Assembly: GCA_964369965.1 (NCBI GenBank)
Contig: CAYJGF010000001.1
Span: forward strand, 62,001 to 126,000
Source of the DNA: CAYJBH01 sp964369965
Lineage (GTDB): Bacteria > Bacillota > Clostridia > Oscillospirales > Ruminococcaceae
Reading direction: 5' to 3'
Length of the DNA: 64,000 bases
Shown: piece after piece, positions 37,039-45,058 of the stretch
Layout: each line of letters starts with the position of its first letter
Position numbering within the stretch: position 1 is the stretch's first letter
Made by a program: the position numbers and the translations under genes
Notes under the pieces: generated by a model
Told to the model about the DNA's origin: nothing
The model's input: the letters and a program-made list of their open reading frames with translations, nothing else
Database searches by the model: none

Positions 37039-37911
37039 ATGGACAATCCTAACAAACTGTTATATCACTATACTACCGAAAATGGAATATTGGGTATAAT
37101 GAAAAAAGATAAAATTGTTTTGGAATTATCTCATGCGAACAGTTTAAACGACTACACTGAAGGGCTTGAAATTTTAGAGTTGTTAAAAAAAGTGTCTTTT
37201 AAATTATTGGAAGAAAAAAATATAACGGAAGAGCAAAAAAATGCAATCTTTAAATTAGCAGAAGATGATAAATTAAGTAAATTAGTTGTAAGTGGTATGG
37301 ATGTGCACGGGACTAATTGCACAGATTACAAAGAAGTAGATGATTACATCATAAGTTTTAGCGAGAAAAACGATTATTTACCATTGTGGAATTATTATTC
37401 TTCAAAAGGACAAATTGGTTATTGTATTTGTTTTAATTCAACCCAGTTAAATTCAGAAATTTGTTATGAAAACGAGGTGGAATTTCGATGTGAAAAGATT
37501 GTTTATGACGACTTTGATAAAGAAATGATAATAAAAGATATTTTGTTGCGCTATAAAGACAAAGAAAAAATAGAAGATGATATTTCTGCAGATATATATC
37601 GTTTGAAATTCACTTTTAAAAATAAAGCATTTAAATATGAAAAAGAACACCGTTTAATTATTAGCGTTCCAAAAAAACCAAATAATCCTACTTACGATAT
37701 AAAATTTAAAACTAAAAATGGAATTATAATACCATACATTTCAGTTGAAATATTAGAAAAGGATAAGCCAGTTTTAATTAATGGAATAACGATAGGCCCT
37801 TTAGCTAATGATGAAATCATATGTGAAAATCTTAAGTTGTATTTAAATACTAACGGATACAATTTTATTGCAAATAATATTTGCAAATCTAAAATACCAA
37901 TAAGATTTTAA
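37039..37911 (+). CDS. DUF2971 domain protein
   Basis: A 290-residue protein with LYHYTTENGILGIMKKDKI, the N-terminal hallmark of DUF2971, LPLWNYYSSKGQIGYCICFN in the middle and FKYEKEHRLII near the end. Its function is unknown. The gene is markedly richer in A and T than both neighbours and prefers AAA/TTA codons, which suggests recent acquisition. GGGAGGAGTAGC precedes the ATG at 37039; the ribosome site is inside the end of the FtsA-like gene. It is followed by a broken small ORF. Confidence 0.85.
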   Translation: MDNPNKLLYHYTTENGILGIMKKDKIVLELSHANSLNDYTEGLEILELLKKVSFKLLEEKNITEEQKNAIFKLAEDDKLSKLVVSGMDVHGTNCTDYKEVDDYIISFSEKNDYLPLWNYYSSKGQIGYCICFNSTQLNSEICYENEVEFRCEKIVYDDFDKEMIIKDILLRYKDKEKIEDDISADIYRLKFTFKNKAFKYEKEHRLIISVPKKPNNPTYDIKFKTKNGIIIPYISVEILEKDKPVLINGITIGPLANDEIICENLKLYLNTNGYNFIANNICKSKIPIRF

Positions 37912-37947
37912 CAAGAAATCTCTATCTTAACTTAAAAGGAAATTACC

Positions 37948-38178
37948 ATGAGCGAAAAGTACACATTAAAATCATTCGGCTAAAGTCATTCACAATTGGA
38001 TCGCAAATTGGATAGTTATTGTGATATAATTTGTGAGAGCAAGTCAATAAAATCTTCATTACTTAAAAATTGGAACACTATTGAAGACTTTGTGTATACA
38101 ATCTACATAATTAAATATGTTTTGAAATTAAATAATTCCGATATGGAAGTGTGCGCTAAAATAAATGAACTAATTTAG
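37948..38178 (+). pseudogene. Small AT-rich ORF broken by an in-frame stop
   Basis: An ATG at 37948 with a good ribosome site (AAAAGGAAATTACC) opens a frame of 76 codons that is interrupted by TAA at codon 12 (37981-37983). After the stop the frame continues to TAG at 38176. A TTG at 37996 could start the second part (60 residues) but has no ribosome site. No family is recognised. The base composition matches the DUF2971 gene, so both probably arrived together. Confidence 0.5.
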
Positions 38179-38190
38179 AAAGGGAAATTT

Positions 38191-38931
38191 ATGTTAACCG
38201 GAAAAAATGTGCTCGTCACCGGCGGAGGTCGGGGGATAGGGCGCGCCATATGTTTAAAATTTGCTACGCTGGGTGCGAATGTGGCGATCAACTACTCCGG
38301 CAATGCCGACGCGGCACAGGAGACGGTGCTACTTTGTACCGAAAAAGGCGTTAAGGCGATAGCGTTGCAGGCGGATGTCTCAAAAGCGGAGCAGGCAAGC
38401 GGACTTGTCGAGACGACAATAAACGAGCTTGGCAGCGTCGATATCCTCGTCAACAACGCCGGAGTGACCTCGGACGGGCTGTTGATGCGCATGTCGGAGG
38501 CGGACTTTGACAGGGTGATAAACACCAACCTTAAAGGTGCATTTTTGTGCACAAAATCGGTTGCGCGCCCCATGATGAAGCAGCGTTTTGGCAGAATAGT
38601 CAACATCGGCAGTGTGGTCGGCGAGCACGGCAATCCCGGGCAGTGCAACTATGCCGCAAGCAAGGCAGGGCTTGTCGGCTTTTCCAAATCAATCGCAAAA
38701 GAACTTGCCGCCAAAGGGGTGACGGTCAACGTCGTCTCCCCCGGATTTATCGAGACCGACATGACCGAGGTGCTTGCCGACGCTATAAAACAAAATGTGC
38801 TTGCGAGCATACCGGTTGGAACACTCGGGCAGACCGACGATGTTGCGAACGCGGTGGTATTCTTCGCGAGCCCCGAGTCATCATACATAACAGGGCAGGT
38901 GCTGTCGGTGGACGGCGGCATGGGAATGTAA
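38191..38931 (+). CDS. fabG: 3-oxoacyl-ACP reductase FabG
   Basis: A 246-residue short-chain dehydrogenase. The cofactor site is TGGGRGIG (residues 10-17) with NNAG at 88-91. The catalytic residues are Ser141, Tyr154 and Lys158 (YAASK). It reduces the beta-keto group in fatty acid elongation with NADPH. AGAAAGGG lies before the ATG. It is the first of fabG-fabF-fabZ-marR. The rest of the fab genes (fabD, fabK, acc) are not here. Confidence 0.95.
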   Translation: MLTGKNVLVTGGGRGIGRAICLKFATLGANVAINYSGNADAAQETVLLCTEKGVKAIALQADVSKAEQASGLVETTINELGSVDILVNNAGVTSDGLLMRMSEADFDRVINTNLKGAFLCTKSVARPMMKQRFGRIVNIGSVVGEHGNPGQCNYAASKAGLVGFSKSIAKELAAKGVTVNVVSPGFIETDMTEVLADAIKQNVLASIPVGTLGQTDDVANAVVFFASPESSYITGQVLSVDGGMGM

Positions 38932-38952
38932 GAGAAAATAAAGGAATAAAAA

Positions 38953-40191
38953 ATGAACAGAAAAAGAGTGGTAATAACCGGTATAGGTGGCATAAGTGCT
39001 GTCGGGCATAATGCCGATGAAATGTGGCAGAATATAAAAAAAGGGGTTAACGGTATCGCGCCCATAACAGGCTATGACTGCACCGACATGAAGGTCAAGA
39101 TTGCGGCGGAGGTTAAAAACTTCGATGCAGAGCAGTATATAGACAAACGTGAGATACGCAAGCTGGACAGGAGCTCTCAGTTTGCGATAGCGGTCTCACG
39201 TCAGGCGGTCGATATGAGCGGTATTAAGGTCGAGGAGGAGGACCCGTACCGTTGCAGTGTGATTTTCGCGACCGGTATAGGCGGTCTGCGCTCCATTCAA
39301 AACGAGTGTGAAAAGGGGTATGACAAGGGATACGACCGTGTCTCGCCGTTTTTTATCCCGATGAGTATCGCCAACATGCCGGCGGGCAACGTCGCGATTG
39401 CCGAGGGGTTTAAAGGATTGTGCACCTGCCCTGTCACCGCCTGTGCCTCGGCAACAAACGCCATAGGCGATGCGATGCGCCACATTGCGGACGGGTACTC
39501 CGACGTCGTTCTCTGCGGCGGCACCGAGGCGGCAATCACACCCTTTGGCATAGGTGGATTTACCTCCATTCGTGCATTGGCGGTCACCGACGATTTAAAC
39601 CGTGCCTCCATTCCTTTTGACGCCGAACGCTCCGGCTTTGTCATGGGTGAGGGCGGTGGTGCGCTGATATTAGAGGAGTATGACCACGCTATAAATCGTG
39701 GCGCAACCATCCTCGGCGAGGTGGTCGGCTACGGCACAAGTTGCGATGCTCACCATATCACCGCGCCGGACCCGGAGGGGACGAGCGCGGCACATGCTAT
39801 GATTCAGGCGATAAACTCGGCAGGGATAACACCGGACGAGGTGGGATATATCAACACACATGGCACCTCGACACCGCTCAACGATGCGTCGGAAACGCTT
39901 GCGATCAAAAAGGCTTTCGGCGAACACGCCTATAAACTTGCGATAAGTTCCACCAAATCCATGACCGGTCATCTGCTCGGCGCCGCCGGTGCGGTGGAGG
40001 GGATTTTCACCTTTAAGGCGTTGCAGGACGGATTTTTACCCCCAACCATCAACTACCAAAACCCCGACCCTGCCTGCGACCTCGATGTAATTCCAAACAT
40101 CGGCAGAGCAAGTGACACAAAATACGCCCTGTCCACCTCGCTCGGATTTGGCGGTCACAACGCGTGTGTTCTTTTCAAAAAATACGAGTAG
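38953..40191 (+). CDS. fabF: 3-oxoacyl-ACP synthase II FabF
   Basis: A 412-residue condensing enzyme. The active-site Cys164 sits in TACASATNAIG. The two catalytic histidines are in NTHGTSTPLND and in GHLLGAAGAVEG. It condenses malonyl-ACP with the growing acyl chain. It follows fabG by 21 bases. The family length is normal. Confidence 0.96.
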   Translation: MNRKRVVITGIGGISAVGHNADEMWQNIKKGVNGIAPITGYDCTDMKVKIAAEVKNFDAEQYIDKREIRKLDRSSQFAIAVSRQAVDMSGIKVEEEDPYRCSVIFATGIGGLRSIQNECEKGYDKGYDRVSPFFIPMSIANMPAGNVAIAEGFKGLCTCPVTACASATNAIGDAMRHIADGYSDVVLCGGTEAAITPFGIGGFTSIRALAVTDDLNRASIPFDAERSGFVMGEGGGALILEEYDHAINRGATILGEVVGYGTSCDAHHITAPDPEGTSAAHAMIQAINSAGITPDEVGYINTHGTSTPLNDASETLAIKKAFGEHAYKLAISSTKSMTGHLLGAAGAVEGIFTFKALQDGFLPPTINYQNPDPACDLDVIPNIGRASDTKYALSTSLGFGGHNACVLFKKYE

Positions 40192-40215
40192 AAATTACGA
40201 GTAAAGGATAAAGAA

Positions 40216-40644
40216 ATGGTACTTAATATAGAACAGATAAAGGAAATTCTACCCCACCGTTACCCCTTTTTGTTGGTTGATCGCATTGAGGAGTTAGAGC
40301 CGGGTATCAGTGCAATCGGGATCAAATGTGTCACCGCCAACGAGGAGTTTTTCAACGGTCACTTCCCTCAAAAACCGGTCATGCCGGGAGTTTTGATAAT
40401 TGAAGCCTTGGCGCAGACCGGTGCGGTGGCGATACTTAGCGAGCCGGAATACAAGGGTAAAATCGTGCTTTTCGGCGGTATTAAAAAGGCGCGTTTTAAA
40501 CGGCAGGTCGTGCCGGGGGACGTACTTACCCTCTCCTGCAAAATTATCAATCGCCGTGGGCCGGTGGGATTTGGGGAGGCGATAGCGACGGTAAACGGCG
40601 AGGTTGCCGTCACCGCCGAGTTGACCTTCGCCGTAGAACTGTGA
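40216..40644 (+). CDS. fabZ: 3-hydroxyacyl-ACP dehydratase FabZ
   Basis: A 142-residue hot-dog-fold enzyme with the FabZ active-site pair: His49 in FNGHFPQKPVMPG and Glu63 in LIIEALAQTG. It removes water from 3-hydroxyacyl-ACP. LPHRYPFLLVDR at the N-terminus is a family hallmark. It belongs to the fab operon. Confidence 0.96.
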   Translation: MVLNIEQIKEILPHRYPFLLVDRIEELEPGISAIGIKCVTANEEFFNGHFPQKPVMPGVLIIEALAQTGAVAILSEPEYKGKIVLFGGIKKARFKRQVVPGDVLTLSCKIINRRGPVGFGEAIATVNGEVAVTAELTFAVEL

Positions 40645-40676
40645 TTATAGTCAATTAATTAAAAAAGGGGTATTCT

Positions 40677-41153
40677 ATGCTGCAAAATGCGTTTTCCGAG
40701 GTTTATGCCAAGTTTAAACTGCATTTTTATCGTCAGGTATTTGCAAAATTAGGTAAGAGGGAGGCAACTCTCACCACCGTTGAAACGTTTTGTATGGAGA
40801 TTATCCATACTATGAAATGCCCTACGGTCAATGAGTTTGCCACCTTTATGCAGATATCCCCACCGAATGCCGCCTATAAGATAAACTCATTGGTGCAAAA
40901 AGGGTATCTTAAAAAGGTTCAATCGAAAGAGGACCGACGTGAATTTCACATAGAGCCTACCGAGCGATATTTTGAGTATTATAATGTAAGTTACAACTAT
41001 CTCAAAAAGGTGATGGACAGAATTGAGGGGCGTTTTTCCCCCGACGATATCAAAAAATTCGAGGAGATACTTATTATAATCGGGCAGGAGCTTATGCAGG
41101 AGGTGCCGATATCAATAAACTCCGACACTATTCTGCCCGAGGACAACGAATAA
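40677..41153 (+). CDS. MarR-family transcriptional regulator
   Basis: A 158-residue winged-helix protein. The DNA-binding part spans about residues 38-95: VNEFATFMQISPPNAAYKINSL as helix-turn-helix and KKVQSKEDRREFHIEPTERY as the wing, with the DRR pattern. Long helices on both sides provide the dimer interface. Its place at the end of fabGFZ suggests a FabT-like role in lipid control, but FabT identity is not shown. It is convergent with the glycosyltransferase gene, three bases apart. Confidence 0.8.
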   Translation: MLQNAFSEVYAKFKLHFYRQVFAKLGKREATLTTVETFCMEIIHTMKCPTVNEFATFMQISPPNAAYKINSLVQKGYLKKVQSKEDRREFHIEPTERYFEYYNVSYNYLKKVMDRIEGRFSPDDIKKFEEILIIIGQELMQEVPISINSDTILPEDNE

Positions 41154-41156
41154 ACT

Positions 41157-42713
41157 TCACCCGTTTTTGTGTGCAACTATGTGATTGCCGAACTGCTCCA
41201 CCTCGTATCCGCTTTGGCGGAAGATTTCACCCTCTGCGACATGGGCGATGTATGCCTCTTCTGTGAGTGCGTTATAATCAATGCCGAAAACATAGTTTGA
41301 AAAGGAGTTCACGACGAGAAAGGTGGAGGGGTAGTTCTCATAGACCACCGTGTCGCGATATTCTTCGGGCGGTGTCTCGTCCGCAAACAGTATGTGGGGA
41401 TAGAGTATCGAGTTGTCGACATACACCTCTTCAAATCCCTGCGCCTTTGTATAGTGCACCGCCTCGATGACGCCGTCCTTATGGTGCACCGACATGGTAT
41501 CGTTATAAACGGTGACATAGTATCTCGAAAAATCGGCAAAGAGGAGCAAAAAGATGGCAATAATGGCGAGAGTGACCACCTTGAATTTAACCTTGGTCAA
41601 TACAAGGTGCAACCCATAGGCAAGAAACAATGCGGTGTAGATATGCACCGCGTTCATTTTATATGTGTTAATATCGGTTATGGTGGCGGCAAAAAGCACA
41701 CCGGATAAAAACCCGAGCAGGAGCAAACCGCGATAATCAAATCGGCGGTGTTTTATCGACAGGACAAACCGCCAAAAGCAGTGCGAAAACCCGACGATTA
41801 TAAACGGTGTGGCAAAACGATAGAAGAGTGCGTATCGATCGTAGGAATTAAGAAGGATTGAAAAAATCCTCGACCATGTCGACGCATTGAAGATATTGTG
41901 CGTTGTAATCTCGCCGAGGCGCGCACTCACAAGTTTTGGTATTGAGATTATGTCGGTAATTATGGGCGGTATAAGGTTCCAGTTGACCAACATAAAAAGT
42001 ATCAGCGGAAGTGCAAATATAAAAAGTATCGCCCCTGCACCGACAATATATCTTATACAAAATTTTGTCTTTGTGTAGATAAGATAAAGACCGAACACAC
42101 AAAGCGTCAACGGAATTACGACATAGGTCATGACATAAGAATATAGCGCAAGACCGTATAAAACCGCCGAGATGGGCCAAAGACGATTGTTTTTAATTCC
42201 TTTTATAAAGAAAAACAACCCGAAAAGCAAAAAATATATGGCGTAGTTCGCGTCCAACGCCCAGCGCGCGGCGATGATATGCCACGGTGATATGGTGAGC
42301 GCAAAAAGCCCGAGCAGGGCGAGCTTTTTGTCGGCAGATATTTCACGCAACAACAAATAAAAAACGACAAGAGAAGCACAGCTAAGCAGTGCCTGCCCGA
42401 GACGTAGTGAAAATACACCGGTGCCGAGCAGTGCGAAAAAAGGAATACTCACCACCGCCTGCAAAACACTCATGCCACTGCCCCAGACGGTGAGATAGAC
42501 CGGATTTGTGTAGCCGAACGAGTCGGTGCCGTGGTGCAACATGCTATGACTCTCATAACCGGAGAAAGCCTCATCCTGATGCAACCCCGACGGATATTCC
42601 CCGAGATACAAAAGTCGCACCAAAAACCCTATGCATAGCAGTAATAAAAGCAATAGGTTGTATCTGTCACCTAAAAAGTCTTTTATGCGGTTTTTAATAT
42701 TATAGTTAATCAA
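41157..42713 (-). CDS. Membrane glycosyltransferase, ArnT/PMT-like (GT39 clan)
   Basis: A 518-residue protein with about 11 transmembrane helices. The first extracytoplasmic loop has the catalytic acid pair in GLHQDEAFSGYESH (Asp47-Glu48), typical for polyprenyl-phosphate sugar dependent transferases. The C-terminal 80 residues form a soluble outer domain. It probably transfers a sugar to a cell-envelope acceptor; the donor is unknown. Translation starts at a TTG with GAGGAG 10 bases upstream. Confidence 0.85.
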   Translation of the reverse strand: MINYNIKNRIKDFLGDRYNLLLLLLLCIGFLVRLLYLGEYPSGLHQDEAFSGYESHSMLHHGTDSFGYTNPVYLTVWGSGMSVLQAVVSIPFFALLGTGVFSLRLGQALLSCASLVVFYLLLREISADKKLALLGLFALTISPWHIIAARWALDANYAIYFLLFGLFFFIKGIKNNRLWPISAVLYGLALYSYVMTYVVIPLTLCVFGLYLIYTKTKFCIRYIVGAGAILFIFALPLILFMLVNWNLIPPIITDIISIPKLVSARLGEITTHNIFNASTWSRIFSILLNSYDRYALFYRFATPFIIVGFSHCFWRFVLSIKHRRFDYRGLLLLGFLSGVLFAATITDINTYKMNAVHIYTALFLAYGLHLVLTKVKFKVVTLAIIAIFLLLFADFSRYYVTVYNDTMSVHHKDGVIEAVHYTKAQGFEEVYVDNSILYPHILFADETPPEEYRDTVVYENYPSTFLVVNSFSNYVFGIDYNALTEEAYIAHVAEGEIFRQSGYEVEQFGNHIVAHKNG

Positions 42714-42751
42714 CTATAACTATCTCCTCATCTCTTGATATGACTATATAT

Positions 42752-42780
42752 ATTTTAAGTTATTATATAAATAATGTCAA
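42752..42780 (-). promoter_or_regulatory. Sigma-A promoter of the GT39-type gene
   Basis: TTGACA (42780-42775), 17 bases and TAAAAT (42757-42752), located about 40 bases before the TTG start codon. Confidence 0.7.
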
Positions 42781-42802
42781 CCACAAAAACCGAGGTGCTT
42801 AT

Positions 42803-44689
42803 CTATATGAACTTTTTGTCATAAAGTCGTGCCGCGTTTAAAACCACCAGCACCGAGCCGGCATTGTGCACAAGCGCGCCGGTAGCCGGATTGAGTAGAC
42901 CGAGGACCGAGAGTATTATCGCACCGAAATTTATTATCATGGATAGGGTGATATTGAACTTTATGGAAAAGATGGTTGCGGTTGACAGGCGTTTTATATA
43001 GGATATTTTGGAGATATCGTCGCCCATTATTGCGATATCGGCGGCATCTATAGCAATATCACTCCCCATCGTGCCCATCGCAATGCCGACCGATGCTGTC
43101 TTGAGTGCCGGCGCGTCGTTCACCCCGTCGCCCACCATGCAGACAGAGCCGTGTTTTTTTAGCAAATCTTTTACCGCATGAACCTTGCTTTCCGGCAACA
43201 GCGACGAAATTATCTGCTTTATCCCTACCTTTTTCCCGACAAATTCCGCGCTTTTTGCATTGTCGCCGGTCAATAATATCGTGTCGGTAACCCCGATGTC
43301 GCATAGCTGTTGTATGGAGGCTTTTGCCCCCTCTTTTATGGTGTCGGACAGACCGAGCACGCCTAAAATCTCATTGGCATCTGCGATTATCACAACCGCT
43401 TTGCCTATCTCCCGCAGCCGATCTATGTCGGATTGCACCGTTTTGGATAGGGATATACCTGCCGTATCCGCCATCAATTTTTCGTTACCGCAAAAGAACT
43501 TTTCATCACCGATGGTGGCAAAAATCCCCTTGCCTATTTCCATAGTGAAGTTGTCGCTCGGCTGTATTTCCCCTTTATAAAAGGTTGTTATCGCCCTACC
43601 TATCGGGTGCTCGGAGCGGAACTCTACACTTGCCGCAAGGTTTAAAAGCTCCTTTTCATCCTTGTTGTATGATATGACATCGCTCACCGTCAGAGCGCCC
43701 TTTGTAATTGTGCCGGTCTTGTCGAATGCGACTGCGGTAACACTGCCCATATTTTCCAGTGCCTCACCTGATTTTATCAACACGCCGTTTTTAGTCGCCT
43801 GACCTATTGCCGCCATGATGGAGGTCGGGGTTGCAAGCGCAAGCGCACAGGGGCAAAAAACAACCAGAATTGTGACGGCGCGCACCAGTGCAACATCCGG
43901 CACCTGTAGGACAAAAGCAAATATTAAGTAGGTAACAACCGCTATTAAACACGCTGTCGGGACAAGATACCCTGCCCAACGGTCGACAATTTTTTGTGTC
44001 GGCGCCTTTTGATTGTCCGCCTCTTTTACCAGCTTGATCATCTTTTGCAACGATGAGTTTTCAAAGGCATTTGTCACCCGTATGTCCACCGAGCCAAAGC
44101 GATTTATGGTGCCGGTAAAAACCTCATCCCCCGATGTTTTATCGACCGGTAGGCTCTCACCCGTCATAATACTCTGGTCGACGGTGGTGTTGCCGGCGAT
44201 TATCAAACCATCCGCGGCAAAGCACTCACCCGGCAGGACGCGCAGAACATCGTCAACATGTATGTCCTTTGCGTCGGTCATTATGTCGCCTTTTTCGGTG
44301 ATGACTCTGCCCTTTGTCGGGACAAGATTGAGCAGTTTTTCGATACCTTTTTTTGCCCTTTCCACCGTTTTGTCCTCTAAAAATTCGCCTATTGCCATGA
44401 TAAACGCCACCTCACCTGCGGCAAAAACATCGCCGATGTACACCGCTGCTATCATGGCAATGGTAATCAGCAAAGGGGAGGTTATCCGCCTTGCAAGGGT
44501 GTTTCGAACCGCGCTGTATGCGAGCGGAACACCGGAGATTATGAGCGATACCCATGCAGGGTTAATTAAAAATTCAAAATCTATGCTCATGAGTGGCAAA
44601 AGATATTCCATGATAAAGCTCGCAAGCAAAAACACCCCCGAAATCCACAACATGGGGACAGAGTTCAGTTTATTAATATATTTCTCCAT
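42803..44689 (-). CDS. Heavy-metal P1B-type ATPase
   Basis: A 628-residue metal-exporting ATPase with six or more transmembrane helices. Metal-binding CPC is at 279-281, the phosphorylated Asp323 in DKTGTITK, and the nucleotide region has MVGDGVNDAPAL and GIAMG. There is no N-terminal heavy-metal-associated domain. The last helix HNAGSVLVVLNAARL resembles Zn/Cd-type pumps more than Cu pumps, while the adjacent csoR argues for copper; I do not assign the metal. AGAGG lies seven bases before the ATG. Confidence 0.92.
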   Translation of the reverse strand: MEKYINKLNSVPMLWISGVFLLASFIMEYLLPLMSIDFEFLINPAWVSLIISGVPLAYSAVRNTLARRITSPLLITIAMIAAVYIGDVFAAGEVAFIMAIGEFLEDKTVERAKKGIEKLLNLVPTKGRVITEKGDIMTDAKDIHVDDVLRVLPGECFAADGLIIAGNTTVDQSIMTGESLPVDKTSGDEVFTGTINRFGSVDIRVTNAFENSSLQKMIKLVKEADNQKAPTQKIVDRWAGYLVPTACLIAVVTYLIFAFVLQVPDVALVRAVTILVVFCPCALALATPTSIMAAIGQATKNGVLIKSGEALENMGSVTAVAFDKTGTITKGALTVSDVISYNKDEKELLNLAASVEFRSEHPIGRAITTFYKGEIQPSDNFTMEIGKGIFATIGDEKFFCGNEKLMADTAGISLSKTVQSDIDRLREIGKAVVIIADANEILGVLGLSDTIKEGAKASIQQLCDIGVTDTILLTGDNAKSAEFVGKKVGIKQIISSLLPESKVHAVKDLLKKHGSVCMVGDGVNDAPALKTASVGIAMGTMGSDIAIDAADIAIMGDDISKISYIKRLSTATIFSIKFNITLSMIINFGAIILSVLGLLNPATGALVHNAGSVLVVLNAARLYDKKFI

Positions 44690-44701
44690 TATAACACCTC
44701 T

Positions 44702-44977
44702 TTATATTGTTTTGGAAAACTGATTTAATGCCGAAATCAGTTTTTTTATCGTCTCATCTTCATCGCCGTTTTTTATGCCGTCCAACACGCAGTGATGCAT
44801 GTGACCCTCTAAAACCACCTGTCCTGTCCTGTGCAAAGCCGATTTAATTGCACCTATCTGAATCAGTATGTCTTCACACGGTTTGTCGGCATCGACCATC
44901 TTTTGGACACCGCGGACCTGCCCCTCAATTTTTTTCAAACGCCGTTGAATGGCGTCAACATCCATACACTGTATCAT
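44702..44977 (-). CDS. csoR: CsoR-family metal-sensing repressor
   Basis: A 91-residue helical repressor. RRLKKIEGQVRGVQKMV is the conserved first helix. The Cu(I) ligand set Cys (KPCED), His and Cys in EGHMHHC matches the Cys-His-Cys pattern of CsoR, not RcnR or FrmR. It releases DNA when Cu(I) binds. The start ATG at 44977 follows AGAGGTGG. It heads the transcript with the P-type ATPase 12 bases downstream, and its operator overlaps the promoter. Confidence 0.88.
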   Translation of the reverse strand: MIQCMDVDAIQRRLKKIEGQVRGVQKMVDADKPCEDILIQIGAIKSALHRTGQVVLEGHMHHCVLDGIKNGDEDETIKKLISALNQFSKTI

Positions 44978-44997
44978 AACCACCTCTTCTAATACTG

Positions 44998-45016
44998 TAT
45001 ACCCCTATAGGGTATA
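44998..45016. promoter_or_regulatory. CsoR operator
   Basis: TATACCCCTATAGGGTATA is a 19-base near-perfect palindrome of the TACCC-GGGTA type bound by CsoR. It covers the expected transcription start of csoR, so repressor binding would block initiation. Confidence 0.8.
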
Positions 45017-45019
45017 ATC

Positions 45020-45048
45020 ATTATAACATTAATCCTATTTATTGTCAA
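45020..45048 (-). promoter_or_regulatory. Consensus sigma-A promoter of csoR
   Basis: TTGACA (45048-45043), exactly 17 bases and TATAAT (45025-45020); both boxes are perfect. The predicted start near 45013 is inside the operator. Confidence 0.88.
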
Positions 45049-45058
45049 GAGTAATTTT

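Noticed and set aside
37996..38178. Intact 60-codon gene starting with TTG
   Set aside because: No ribosome site before the TTG, whereas a good one precedes the ATG at 37948 in the same frame; the stop at codon 12 makes a broken gene more likely.
44013..44723. Plus-strand ORF of 236 codons
   Set aside because: Shadow of the P-type ATPase gene; Ser-rich composition is typical of an antisense frame.
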